DNA of 64,000 bases from Lepus europaeus (GCF_033115175.1 NC_084844.1:36551885-36615884); one strand, 5' to 3'. Counted from the first letter of the stretch, positions 30,322 through 41,202 are shown. The notes: generated by a model not told the origin, from the letters alone. Translations and numbers: made by a program.

Positions 30322-33300
30322 GTGAGGGGGGAGGGGTCTGGGCGGGCTGCCCGGAGGGTGGGTGACCAGGGAGGGGAGCGCAGGCCGAGGACGTGGGGCG
30401 CTCGGGGCGGAAGGGAAGGGAGGCCAGCGAGGGGGACCGTCGTGGGGGCGCGAGGTCGGCGGGGAGGCGGTGGCGGAGCACTGGGACCGGCTGGAAGGGG
30501 GCGACGCTTTCCCGGAGAGAGGTGTCAGGCGCTGGCGGGGCAGTGGCCTGGCTCTCCGGTGGCGCTGCCACCCTGGAGGGGGCCGGGGAAGCCCTCGCTC
30601 CCTGTTCTTGGGTGGCTCCAGCCCGCCAGCCTCCTTTTTCTCTGCCATTTCCTCCTCTCCTTCGTAAAATCCTCCGACAACATCCTCAGCCGGTTCCTGA
30701 CAGCCTTGGCTGCGAGGAAGGCAGAGAGGGGGCGGCTGCGGTGCGCCCCTCTCTGCTAGGAGCAGCCCCTTCCTGCTGGGGAGGCTGCCTTTTCCGAGGG
30801 CATTTGCCAGTCTCGCGGGGGTCTCTTGGCGTCTGCTGCTGCCGCCGCTCACCCTTTGAGCGGCTGACTTTGATCAGAACGACTTGAAATTAAGTTGTGT
30901 TTGGGGTGAGATGAGACTGGACAGCTGGCGTTGCCACTAGCCCCTGTCTTAGGTTTCATCTCTTGCGACGTTGACCAGAGCCTTGGAGTGCACTTGGTTC
31001 CCGGTTCTCAGCCCCGTCCCTGCCCAAGAACTGGCGTGCGGGAGGCCAGCCTGGTGATGCTGTGTTGTAGCTCCCTGTAGGGACCGGCCTGCTGCTCGCT
31101 GGCTCCGCCGCACGGTGTGGTGCTCCCAGCCCCCTCCCACTGCCTGAGGCCGCTGTCCGCGAGCGCCGAGCACGCGCTGGCTGCGAGTGTGTCTAGTGCA
31201 CGCGTGATGGCCGGAATGGGACTTAATTGTTTCAGGACTGGGATTTGAGTGTGTGTGTATCTGTGTGTACGTGTATTTCTTTTGGACTTTTAATGGGTTT
31301 TCAGGGTAAGAAGTGAAAAACATTAAGCAGATTGGCTGCCAGGCATTATTGTTAACACGTTTGTAAGCCAAGAAACCAGACATATTCCAGGTGATTTTCA
31401 GTCGCGAGGGATATAAAATGCCGATGAGATCAAAGGCATTCAGAATGAGAATTTAGGAGGGAACTTTTGCTCCTATATAGGAGAGAGAGAAGTTTAGTGG
31501 ACGATCATCCGACTGTAAGATACACAGCTTAGCTATATTGGTTGTGGACTTATTGGAAAGAAAAAAACAATTTTTTTGGTCTTGTAGAACAGCATAATGG
31601 TTGTTCTTACACACAATCTCACTTCAGCTTTCTTCTTTGCCCCAATAAGAGAAATGTTCCAAATTCTTGATGTATTTCCAGCCCTGGTAGGCTAGTCATT
31701 TCCGGGATGCTGTTGAGCCTGACAGGTCTGGCCTCAATTAGGCAATGGCTTCCATGGCACGGGAGAGGACATCAGTCAGACTGATTTATAGTTGCAAGGT
31801 TCAGAAGTGTTTAAGTTTGAGTGGTGAATACCAGTTGTGAACCTGGCATTAAGAAATTCTAAAACTTTTATCAACTCTAGCCTGTTTAATATTAAACTAA
31901 GGTTGTATGTTTCTAAGTATAAATGAAGTTAATTGTGCATTTTAAACTGATCTCACTGAAAGTTTTCAATTTGTTGTGTCTGCCTGTTGAATTTTAAAAC
32001 ACAGGTATTGGAAGAGGTAGCAAAATGTTTGTTAAAACCTTATTTTTAACTTGTTTGGGTGAATTTGTCTTACTGGTTTTGCTATGGAGGAAAATTAAAA
32101 GAGAGGAGTAAATTGATGAATAGCATTTCTAAATGTAAACCAGGAGCCTTTTTTCTAATTTTTGGAAGTGGGTATTAGTATTTTTTGTATCAGACTCCAA
32201 TATAGAACTTGTTTTATTGAGGTTATAGAAAGTTCATACAGTTTTTGATGGGGTTAAGAAATGACTTGAAACTTTTTGTGTGCCTCCATAAATAGGTACT
32301 AAAACCTATATTCATTGGTTTCATCCGCCTGTTCATTATGTATAAAATGAATGGGGGAGGGGGAGATACAAAATTTGACAAACATACATTAGTCCAATAT
32401 GTATTATATGAGTCATTTTACAAATAAAAAGAAGCTTAATAAAACAGAAATATTTGCCTCCTTGGCCTTATCGAAGATTATTGAGTACTGAATAATTCTT
32501 AGCCATAATTAGGGAGTATTAAAAAAAATAGTTGGGTATCTTATCACATACAAACATGGAATTGCAGGCAATTGATCTTACAAAGTGGGGCCTGGGAAAT
32601 GCAGTGTGCTATGTTAATAACAGATAACACTTCCTGGGCTTGCTTGAGTGAAAGGGCAGTTTAGTGACTCATTTACATTTCAGAAGCTATAGATATTAAG
32701 AAGATTGGGTTTATACATTAATTTAGCTAGACTGTATGTAAGTTGTATAAACCTTAACAGTTCTCTGAAAGTATACCTTGAAATAGTTTTTAGGGAGGTT
32801 TTTCAGTGATAGCTTTTGTTTTTGGCTTGTGTCTGTTTAAAGTATTAGAGTAGAACACAGAGAAGGCTTGACTCTGGTTTAGATTGCATGTGTTTTGTAA
32901 GGTAGTATACCTGTTGGACCTCATGGAAGCAGAATTTTAGCAGCTATGTCCTTCATCTTTTGCCCTGTTACTACATCTAAGTTTGTGGTGCGTGTAGTTT
33001 TGAAATATGTTCTAAATCCTTGGGATACAGTTATTATTCATTAAACACTGAATGAAAGATGAGTTGCAGTTTAGAGCATTTTACAATTCCAAGGAACCTT
33101 AAAAATCATCTTTAGTTATTCTTCCCTGCTCTTCTCTTTCCAGTCATACTTCTTGAGACTGAGGGTTACAGACCCCTTTTCTTTTGGTGCATGATTTGAT
33201 TGAATTAAAGTAATTTTTAAATTGTGGTACTAAGACACAATGGTTGAATGTCTTCTAATTTTCGAGTCTGGCTCTAATATTGGACTAAGTAGTGGAGTGA

Positions 33301-33924
33301 TGAACTGTAGTATATCAAAAAGATTATATTGTGGGTTCCTGTTTTTGAGAGTTCCTTTTGCTCATTCACTCAACAAGTTTTTACTGAACTCTGGTTATGA
33401 ATTAGGATCTAAAGAAACAAACAAAACTCACTCTACCCAGAGTCATATAGCCTGAGCCAATGGTCTCCACTGAAGTTTGTATACATCAAGGTGTATGCAA
33501 GACTATCCATAGGGAATGGGAATATTAGAAGTTCTATTTATAGTTCTGATTTGTGTATGTTTAGTAAAATACACAATCAAGGATAGTGTTCATATCATTT
33601 GTAAATAATTAACAAGTTAAGTGCTCTAGTGTTGTAGAAGGGAATTCTGTAGGAATGCAAAGTGTGTGTGGGTATGTTTGATGGCCTGGAAGTACCCCTA
33701 GCACTGTACTCATTTTATAATATGTACTCAATAATTTTATGTTAAAGAATTTAATTTCTTAGTTTCTTACAGATTGTGATGTTTGCTTGTCGAGTAATTA
33801 TGCATGTAATAGTTATAAGATTGCAGTATTTTTTGTTTTACTTATTCACCAACCGTCAGATGCTCTGAAACATTGATTCTCTAACCAAGATTTTGTTGCC
33901 CAAGTCTCTCAGTATTAGTATTAA
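30322..33924. other. Proximal intron 1, free of C repeats
   Basis: The GC-rich first 500 bases belong to the CpG island, and the rest is AT-rich unique sequence. No C repeat occurs for 3.6 kb, unlike the rest of the window. An L2-like scrap, 'attcactcaacaagttttta' (33364-33383), is the only repeat I recognise. It contains a short GT-rich stretch (31247-31272). Confidence 0.7.
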
Positions 33925-33929
33925 AATTT

Positions 33930-34264
33930 CTTTTTTTAAAATTTTCTTTTTAAGATTCATTTATTTGAAAGAGTTACAGAGATACAGAGAGACACATAGA
34001 AAGGTCTTACATCTGCTGTTTTGCTTCCCAAATGGCCATGATGGCCAGGACTGGGCTAGGCTGAAGCTAGGAGCCAGGAACAACTTCTGGGTCTCCCATG
34101 TGAGTACAGTGGCCGAAGTACTTGAGCCATCCTCTGCTGCTTTCCCAGGTACATTAGCAGGGAGCTGGATTGGAAGTGGAGCAGCCAGGACTTGAACCGG
34201 CACCCATTATGGGATGCCAGCATTGCAGGCAGTGGCTTTACTGCTACTATACAGCTCTGGCCCT
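33930..34264 (-). mobile_element. C-repeat SINE (older)
   Basis: The tail is 'tttttaagattcatttattt' and the head end is 'ctatacagctctggccc'. Confidence 0.88.
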
Positions 34265-34414
34265 GATTATTCTTGCTGTGACTGTGGAAAATCTGTTTTT
34301 TCAGTATTAGAGGTTAATGCTGATAGTTTGAAATAGAAGCTTTAATGTTAAGCATCTGCAGTGGTGGAAGGATTTTATTTATGAGTTAAAAGTGGTGATG
34401 TGATTAGTAGTACT

Positions 34415-34987
34415 GAAAAGATTACCATCCCCTGGTTCACTCCCCAAAGTTGAAGCTAAGAGCCTGGAACTCAATCCAGATCTGCCAGAGTATTAGGGAT
34501 TTAACTTGAACTGGCATCTGCTGCCTACCAGGGTGTGCACTAGCAAAAAGCTAGAATCCTGGGGCCAGGTTTGTGGCTGAGTAGGTTAAACTGCCACCTG
34601 CAACTCTGGCATCCCTTATGGTTGCCAATTCGTGTCTCCACTGCTCCACTTCCAGGCTAGTTCCCTGCTAATACTCCTGGGAAAGCAGCATAGGATAGCC
34701 CCAATGCTTGGGCTCGTGCATCCATGTGCGAGACATGGAAGAAGCTCCTGACTTCGACCTGGCGTAGCCCCGATCATTGGGGCAATGTGGGGAATTAGCA
34801 GTGAAGACCTCTTTGTCTCTCCCTCTTTCTCTAATTCTGCCTTTCAAATAAATAAAATAAATCTTTAAAAATAATTAACTTAAAAAATCTAAAATCCTAA
34901 GCGTAACTGGGACTTAAACCCAGGGAGTCTGATAGGGGATGTGGGTGTCCCAAGTGTTGTTTTAAGTGTTGTACTAAATGCCTGCCC
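34415..34987 (-). mobile_element. Old C-repeat SINE split by an opposite-strand C-repeat
   Basis: The body part (34415-34560, starting 'accatcccctggttcactcc') and the head part (34889-34987, ending 'actaaatgcctgcccc') flank the inner copy. The tail is lost. Confidence 0.82.
34561..34888 (+). mobile_element. C-repeat SINE nested in opposite orientation
   Basis: It runs from 'ggggccaggtttgtggctga' to 'ttcaaataaataaaataaat'. The TSD cta(g/a)aatcct lies at 34551-34560 and 34889-34898. Confidence 0.9.
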
Positions 34988-35150
34988 CAAAGCGTGGATT
35001 CTCTTGATATTTGTGTTTAAATTGAGACATTCTATCACTTCTGCATGCCAGTAAGTTCTCTTGCTCCTTTTAAGTAATAATAAAGAGCTCTTGGAAGTTA
35101 GAGTCGATAGTTAATGATCGACACAAAAGTCTGATAAAACTAGCTTTTTA

Positions 35151-35410
35151 AGTACTGTGGCATAGAAGGTTAAGCCTCTACCTGCAGTGCCAGCATCCCA
35201 TGTGGGTGTGGGCTTGAGTCCTGGCTGCTCCACTTCTGATCCAGCTCCCTGCTGATGCGTCCGGGAGGGCAGCGGAGGACAGCTCCTGGCTTTGGCTTAG
35301 CTGTTGTGGCCATTTGGGGACCGAACAAGTAGTTGGAAGACCCCCTTCTTCCCCCGGTATTCCTGCCTTTCAAATAAATAAATAAATAAATAAATAATCT
35401 TTAATAAGAA
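35151..35410 (+). mobile_element. C-repeat SINE with internal deletion and (AAAT)n tail
   Basis: The segment 'cttgggcccctgcacccacg...' is missing between 'gcagcggaggaca' and 'gctcctggctttggctta'. The tail is about seven AAAT units (35372-35398). Confidence 0.88.
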
Positions 35411-35667
35411 AAAAGTACTGTTATTTTCAGATGTATCTATTCTAAGATCTGTCTTTTTAGAGATTACTAGTGTTCAAGGCCTTCACTTAATACCTTCCTA
35501 TTGTTAGGGATTTAATGCTCATTAATCAGACTCTTTATTTTAGGGAATTCTCAAGTTCATCACTATCTTGTGAATTAGATTCAGGAAAATTGATACTTTG
35601 AAATCTTGCCATGACATATTTTTTTGGAGTCCTTGATACTGGATTGCATTTAAAGCAAAACCATGTT

Positions 35668-35890
35668 TGGGCCAGGATTGTGCAGCAGGTTAAGCTGCTG
35701 CCTGTGATGCTTTTCAATTCAATTCAATTTCATAATGTTGGTTTTAAGTCTTGGCTACTCTGCTTCTGTTCCATCTCCTTTCTAATACCCTTGGGAAAGC
35801 AGTAGAAAATGGCCCAAGCACTTGGGCCACTGCCATGCACATGGGAAACCCAGATGGATTCTAGGTTCCTGGCTTTGGTCTGGACCAGCC
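35668..35890 (+). mobile_element. 5' two-thirds of a C-repeat, fused to an inverted one
   Basis: It begins 'gggccaggattgtgcagcag', carries an extra (AATTC)n-like stretch at 35716-35729 near the B box, and stops at 'ggtctggaccagcccc'. There the sequence flips to the opposite strand. Confidence 0.82.
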
Positions 35891-36080
35891 CCAGGAGCTT
35901 CATCTGAATCTGCTGTGTGGGTGGCAGGGGCCCAAGTACTTAGGATATCTTCTTTTGCTTTTCTCAGCGCATTAACAGGCAGCTGGATAGGAAGTAGAAC
36001 AGCTAGGACATGAACTGGCACGCATGGGATGCATGCATCACTGACTGTGGCTTTACCCTCTATGCCACAACACTGGCCCC
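35889..36080 (-). mobile_element. Head half of a C-repeat, fused to a + strand one
   Basis: It starts mid-body at 'aggagcttcatctgaatctg' and ends 'tgccacaacactggcccc'. Together with the preceding element it forms a head-out inverted repeat without tails. Confidence 0.82.
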
Positions 36081-36317
36081 TAATCTTTAGGTACTTTTTA
36101 TTTATGACGGCTAGTATCATTCTACTGACATATGTCTGGTTAGAGTTGGAAATTTATTTGCTTAAAGTGTACAGAGTTTGGAAGCTGAGAAAAAAATTTA
36201 GAGCATCATGCAGAGTTCTCTCATTCGTTCTAAACAATTTAGGTTATTTTAAATTTTATGATTAGTTTTTTTCTGAGATTCTTTTTTCCCCAATTTTTGC
36301 TATCATTAATGCTTTGT

Positions 36318-36527
36318 TTTTTTCTATTTATTTATTTATTTTATTTGAAAGGCCGAGTTACAGAGAGAAGGAGATACAGAGACTGAGAGATCTTCCATTC
36401 TCTGGTTCACTCCCCAAATGGCTACAACAGCCAGAGCTGGGCCAATCTGGAGCCAGGAGCTTCTTTTGGGAATCCCACGTGGGTGCGAGGGTCCAAGCAT
36501 TTGGGCCATCTTCCACTGCTTTCCCCA
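36318..36527 (-). mobile_element. Truncated C-repeat SINE (head missing)
   Basis: Tail, GA block and half of the body are present, ending at 'atcttccactgctttcccca'. In SINE terms this is a 5' truncation. Confidence 0.85.
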
Positions 36528-36553
36528 TTTAGATGTTTTAATAGTCTCTTTTG

Positions 36554-36744
36554 GGGCTGGCGCAGTGGCATAGGAGGTTAAGCCTTTGCCTGCAGCACCA
36601 GCATCTGATATGGGCACTGATTCATGTCTTGGCTATTCCTCTTCTGATCCTGCTTTCTCCTTCTGGCCTGGGAAAACACTGGATGGCCCAAGTGCTTAGG
36701 CCCCTGCACCCCTGTGGGAGATCTGGAAGAAGCTCCTGGCTCCT
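36554..36744 (+). mobile_element. 5' half of a C-repeat, abutting an inverted copy
   Basis: It runs from 'gggctggcgcagtggcatag' to 'ggaagaagctcctggctcct' and then meets the poly(T) of the next, antisense element. Its 3' half is not found beyond that element. Confidence 0.85.
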
Positions 36745-37064
36745 TTTTTAAAAGACTGATTGATTTATTTGAAAGGCAGAGTTTCGGAGAGAGAAGAGAC
36801 AGGTCTTCCATCCACTGGTTCACTCCCGAAATGGCTGTGACGGCTGGAGCTGGACCCGTCCAAAGCCAGGAGCCTGGCGCTTCTTCCGGCTCTCCCATGT
36901 GGGTACAGGGGCTCAAGCACTTGGACCATCTTCTGCTACCTTTTCAGGTGCATCAGCAGGGAGACAGATCAGAAGAGGAGCAGCCAGGACATGAGCTGGC
37001 GCTTGAATGGGATGCTGGGACCGCAGGCAGTGACTTCACCTGCTGTGCCACAGCGCCAACCTTC
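36745..37064 (-). mobile_element. C-repeat SINE (older)
   Basis: The tail is 'aaaagactgattgatttatt' and the end is 'gctgtgccacagcgccaacc'. Confidence 0.9.
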
Positions 37065-37238
37065 TTCACTGTCTTTTAACAGTTTTTTGATTAATAAATT
37101 TGGTTTAGAGATTTTTTCAGTTTATATAAGCATCCATGAATGAAATCTTTCATTGGATGGAGGTTTATATACCAGAAGTTCTTTTTTTGAGGTGCTGATT
37201 TGAAACTATTTCTTTATAGCTGATTATGGAAAGTACAA

Positions 37239-37567
37239 GGGGTTGAGGTTGTGGCGTACCCTGTAAAGCCACTGTCTGCAATGCTTTTATACCAATAGGT
37301 TCTGGTTCATGGCCCAGCTGCTCCATTTGGGATCTATTAGCTCCTTGCTAATGGCCTGGGAAAAGCAGGGAAAGATGGCCCAGGTGTTTGGGGCCCCTGC
37401 CACCCATGTGGGAGACCTGGTTGAAACTCCAGGCTCCTGGCCTTAACCTGGCTCAGCCATAGCTTTTGTGGCCATTTGGGGAGTGAACCAGTAGATGGAA
37501 GATCTGCCTCTTTCTGTCTGTCTCTGTCTAATTCTGACTTTTAAATAAAATAAATTTTTTTTAAAGT
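37239..37567 (+). mobile_element. C-repeat SINE (old) next to the DBI pseudogene
   Basis: It runs from 'ggggttgaggttgtggcgta' to 'acttttaaataaaataaatt'. It abuts the truncated 3' side of the pseudogene. Confidence 0.87.
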
Positions 37568-37569
37568 TT

Positions 37570-37845
37570 TTCCTTGGACATCCCTTTCAGCTCACTCTGG
37601 GCATCCCACTTGGCCTTGCCTTTGTGGTTCTACATGCAGAGCCATTCTGTGTTTAAGTTGCTCTTAGCTGCTTGCTTTTAGTGGCTACAGATGAACAGCA
37701 TCTCAGCATCACTTGGCTTGGTCTTAAGCTGCTTGAGGTCCTCAGCAACTTTCTCAAACTCAGCCCGGTACGTGGTGCCAGGGTTGCAGAGATCTTTGGG
37801 AACATGTGAGGAGGTGAGGGACAGGAAGCAATCTGCAACTTCATT
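37570..37845 (-). pseudogene. DBI: DBI (acyl-CoA-binding protein) processed pseudogene, truncated
   Basis: The minus strand from 37764 to 37570 translates to an ACBP-like protein without introns. [19 protein letters not shown] is followed by AEMLFI, and after a decayed stretch by GKAKWDAQSELKGMSKE. Functional ACBP binds medium- and long-chain acyl-CoA in the cytosol. Here two in-frame stops replace residues that are normally Tyr and Leu/Asp, and the C-terminal 20 or so residues and the 3' UTR are missing where the SINE at 37239-37567 begins. Upstream of AEFEK the frame reads CNPGTTYR, reminiscent of the NPGT segment of the longer DBI isoform, so the source transcript may have used that alternative first exon. 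A young SINE is inserted just 5' of it. I am confident of the family, less so of the isoform. Confidence 0.85.
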
Positions 37846-37863
37846 TTAAATATTGCATATCTT

Positions 37864-38119
37864 GGCCGGCGCCGCAGCTCACTAGGCTAATCCTCCGCCT
37901 TGCGGCGCTGGCACACTGGGTTCTAGTCCCGGTCGGGGCACCGATCCTGTCCCGGTTGCCCCTCTTCCAGGCCAGCTCTCTGCTGTGGTCAGGGAGTGCA
38001 GTGGAGGATGGCCCAAGTGCTTGGGCCCTGCACCCCATGGGAGACCAGGAGAAGCACCTGGCTCCCTTTCTCTCTGTCTCTCTCTCTCACTGTCCACACT
38101 CTGCCTGTCAAAAAAAAAA

Positions 38120-38153
<34 letters not shown>
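37864..38153 (+). mobile_element. Young C-repeat SINE with internal deletion and 16-bp TSD
   Basis: The head is intact, but the body jumps from 'agcacctggctccc' to 'tttctctctgtctctctctc' near 38065, losing about 90 bases. The tail is poly(A) then (AAAAG)4. The TSD aaatattgcatatctt lies at 37848-37863 and 38154-38169. Confidence 0.96.
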
Positions 38154-38156
<3 letters not shown>

Positions 38157-38169
38157 TATTGCATATCTT

Positions 38170-38629
38170 TGCGAATTGCTTATGGGCCCATTCCAGAAGC
38201 CTGATCATCACTTGAAACACTTCACTTCTTTTCTGTGTTCACATTTGATCTTTCCACAGTGTCACTTTGATACTATACTCTTATTTCCTGTTTCTTCTGT
38301 ATCTTTAAAGGTATTGCCTTAGAAGAGGCTTTCATATGTTCACTGAAACATTGTTATCTCTTGCCCTTCGGTCTATTTTTTATAGTCGTACCAGATAATC
38401 TTTATGAAATGTACTTCTAGTCATTTTACTAAGGCGCATTTCAGTGGAAGATACCTGTGTCGTGTGGTTTGAGTTGTTTTTTTCTGTATGGCACACCTGG
38501 TAGTTTTGTGATTTCTTCCCTGCCCAAGCACTCAGCAAATACTGCTTCCTAGATCTTGAAATGCTCTTGTTTCAGAGGTTCCCCATCTCTTGCCTTACTA
38601 CTAATATAAAGTGCACAGTTCTTGCTGTA
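38170..38629. other. Intronic sequence without recognised repeat
   Basis: I see nothing beyond AT-rich unique sequence and 'tgggcccattccagaagcct' just after the SINE. Confidence 0.4.
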
Positions 38630-38870
38630 GAGCTTGATAAATATTTATGTATGTACCCAAGTAGTAACCAAGCAAAGTCAAGACATAGAACATTTCCAGC
38701 ACCCCTGTAGGTTCCTTCCTGTCTTCTAGTCTGTATTACCTTTCAAAGATAACCACTATACTGACATCTGTCACCATTGAATAGGCCACTTTTTGGGCCT
38801 CATATAAATAGAATTGTACAATCTTTATTTGTGTGTGTGTATGGTGAACTCGTTTTAACACCAAATTTTA
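38630..38870 (-). mobile_element. Probable ancient L1 fragment
   Basis: 'caagacatagaacatttcca' followed by 'aaagataaccactatactga' and 'cctcatataaatagaattgt' resembles antisense L1M/L1ME 3' UTR. A short (GT)n lies at 38830-38840. Confidence 0.5.
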
Positions 38871-38910
38871 AGCATCTCTGTGAAGATTTCTGATAACATC
38901 ACTAGTATCT

Positions 38911-39193
38911 AAGTAAAGAATTCAACAAATAGTATGAAAAACAAAACAAAACTGTTCGTAGAATTAATCATATGTGTATAAAGTTAATTGAAAATAGATC
39001 TTAGTAAAAAATAAGAATGGGAATAGGAGAGGGAGGAGGGAGAAGGGTGAGAGGGCAGATACAGTGAGAAGATTCACAGTGTTCCTAAAGTTGTATTTAT
39101 AGTTGTTCTTATGAAATGCATGAAGTTTGTATTTTTTAAATAAAAGATTTCTGGGAAAAAACTTGCCAAATAAAGCAAATTAAGAAAAAAAAA
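38911..39193 (+). mobile_element. Rabbit-type L1 3' end, 5'-truncated, with 11-bp TSD
   Basis: 'agaatgggaataggagaggg', 'cacagtgttcctaaagttgt' and 'tatgaaatgcatgaagtttg' followed by poly(A) look like the lagomorph L1 3' UTR. The TSD cactagtatct lies at 38900-38910 and 39194-39204. Only about 280 bases were inserted. Confidence 0.8.
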
Positions 39194-39329
39194 CACTAGT
39201 ATCTTGAAATTAGAGCCAGTGTATTTTTATTTCTAAAAGCTAGCATAGAAGCTGGCTTGAAGTGTATATTCATTGATGAATTGGCTTGCATCTTTCCACT
39301 GGACTGCCTGCCTCATTGAATCCTTAGTC

Positions 39330-39560
39330 ATCAAAAGTAAGCCCAGCTGTGAAGCCTCTAAGAAACCTTCCCTGGCATTGGCTCTTCTTTTTCTCACCTG
39401 TTTGGCTCTCAGAAACTCTCAGTGTGGTAGTATTTATTTACTGCACTACAGCTGTAGTTAGTTGGCTGTCCCCTCTATCTTGTGAGTTCTGAAATCCTTG
39501 AGAAGGCTCTGAGTCTATAAGGTAATTGGCAGGGTCTTATAAATGTTGGCTGCATGAATG
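39330..39560 (+). mobile_element. L2 LINE fragment
   Basis: 'gcctctaagaaaccttccct' and 'gggtcttataaatgttggct' correspond to the L2 3' end. Confidence 0.6.
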
Positions 39561-39949
39561 GGACTGCTTAGTGCTGTCTTAATAAAGGAGAAAGCTGACA
39601 AAATGAAACTAATGGTAACAATCTGATAAATTGTATTTGTTACAGAATAAATAGTTTCTTGACACTTATGTAAATACCCAAGTGTTCTAGGAATATAAAC
39701 ATTTAAAATTTGGGTTGTTAATAACACTTTGTGGCTCTAAACTGAATAGATGAAGCTTTCAGTAGTAAATGAAGGAGGAAGGAAAACAGGACCTTTATGA
39801 AAGGAGCAGGAGATTCATAATTTGTGTTGCATTGAACTTGTTTGGTCAAATTTGGGTAATCAGTTTTTGCATTTGAACTTTGGTTTGGTTGATTCTGAGA
39901 CATTTCTCTTAAACAACCAATGCTTCGTAATATGAATAGGGCACATGAA
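39561..39949. other. Intronic unique sequence
   Basis: It is AT-rich with no recognised repeat or coding frame. Confidence 0.4.
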
Positions 39950-40047
39950 AAAGTGGAAGTGGAGCTGATACTGAAACCCAGGCACTTGAATGTGGGATGT
40001 GGCATCCCAGGCAGCCTACCAACTGCTAGGCCACATGCTCACCCCCT
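39950..40047 (-). mobile_element. C-repeat head fragment
   Basis: Only the SINE 5' end is left: 'aagtggaagtggagctgata' to 'taggccacatgctcacccc'. Confidence 0.7.
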
Positions 40048-40430
40048 CACCTAGAATTTTTAACTTCTTCACAGTAAGCATCCTGTGGGATAATTAGTTT
40101 GCTCTTCTCATTTCACATTTGTTTGATTTCGCTGGAATGACCTATTCTCTGCTTTCATCTATTCTAATTTATATTGTACAAGGTATTGGAAAGGCAAGAT
40201 GATGTTAGATTATGAAGGGTTCATTCTCATTTGATTTTGTCTATCCTTGTAGACTTTGCCTAAGTTTTATTTTGTGGAACTTTCCAAGAATATCCAGCAT
40301 TTAGTTATTTCCTTTGAATTCCTATGACTCTTAATTTATATCCTTTGTTTTTGAATATTTTCACATACATATGCTATTATTTTGTGAATATTAATCTCCC
40401 CTCTGGATTGAAAGTTCTTGAGGGGGAAAC
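40048..40430. other. Intronic sequence, possible L2 scrap at its end
   Basis: 'taatctcccctctggattga' near 40391 recalls the L2 3' end. The rest is unrecognised. Confidence 0.35.
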
Positions 40431-40431
40431 C

Positions 40432-41092
40432 TTTTTTTTTTTTTCCCTAAAGATGTATTTGTTTACTTGAAAGACAGTTAGAGAGCAGATAGAGATACAG
40501 ATTTTTTTTAAAAGATTTATTTATTTATTTGAAACTGTTACACAAAGAGGGGAGAAGCAGAGAGAGAGAGGTCTTCCATCTGATGGTTCATCTCCCAATT
40601 GGCTGCAACAGCTGGAGCTGTGCAGATCTAGAGCCAGGAGCTTCCTCCAGATCTCCAACGCAGGTGCAGGGACTCAAGGACTTCGGCCATCTTCTACTGC
40701 CTTCCCAGGCCATAGCAGAGAGCTGGGTCAGAAGTGGAGCAGCTGGATCTTGAACTGGTGCCCATATGGGATGCTGGAGCTTCATGCCAGGGTGTTAACC
40801 CGCTGCACCACAGCGCCGGCCCCTATTGATCTTCAATCCACTGGTTCACTCCCCAAATGGCTGCAGTGGCCTGGGCAGGAGCAGGGCCAAGCCAAAACCA
40901 GTAACTCCATCCAGATTTCTCATCTGGGTGTCAGGGGCCTAAACACTTTGGTCATCTTCTGCTGCTTTCCTGGGTGCATTAGCAGGGAGCTGGATTGGAA
41001 ATGGAACAGCCATGACTGAAACTTGAGCTCATATGGGATGTCATTATTGCAGGTGGTGGCTTAATCCACAGTGCCACAATGCCAGCTCCCTT
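40432..41092 (-). mobile_element. C-repeat SINE split by another antisense C-repeat
   Basis: Its tail (40432-40500) and its body and head (40823-41092, ending 'tgccacaatgccagctccc') flank the inner copy. Confidence 0.85.
40501..40822 (-). mobile_element. C-repeat SINE nested, same orientation
   Basis: It runs from 'ttttttttaaaagatttatt' to 'accacagcgccggcccc'. It has the 'gttacacaaagagg' GA block and the 'gcttcatgccagggtgttaa' head variant, a sublineage shared with the copies at 43172 and 46921. Confidence 0.9.
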
Positions 41093-41202
41093 CATCCCCA
41101 TTTTTTTTTTAAACTACTTTGTTCTGTTCTAAGCAAACATAGGTGTTTAGTATGTACCTGAAGATTGAAAGAACCATGTGTTAATAGCCTTGGTGTTTTT
41201 TT

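Noticed and set aside
29664..30365. A 233-codon open frame in phase with USP32, suggesting a longer N-terminus
   Set aside because: It has no ATG before 30264 and opens at a GTG. Its upstream part is low-complexity Arg/Gly/Pro sequence expected from CpG-island DNA, and known USP32 starts at MGAKES.
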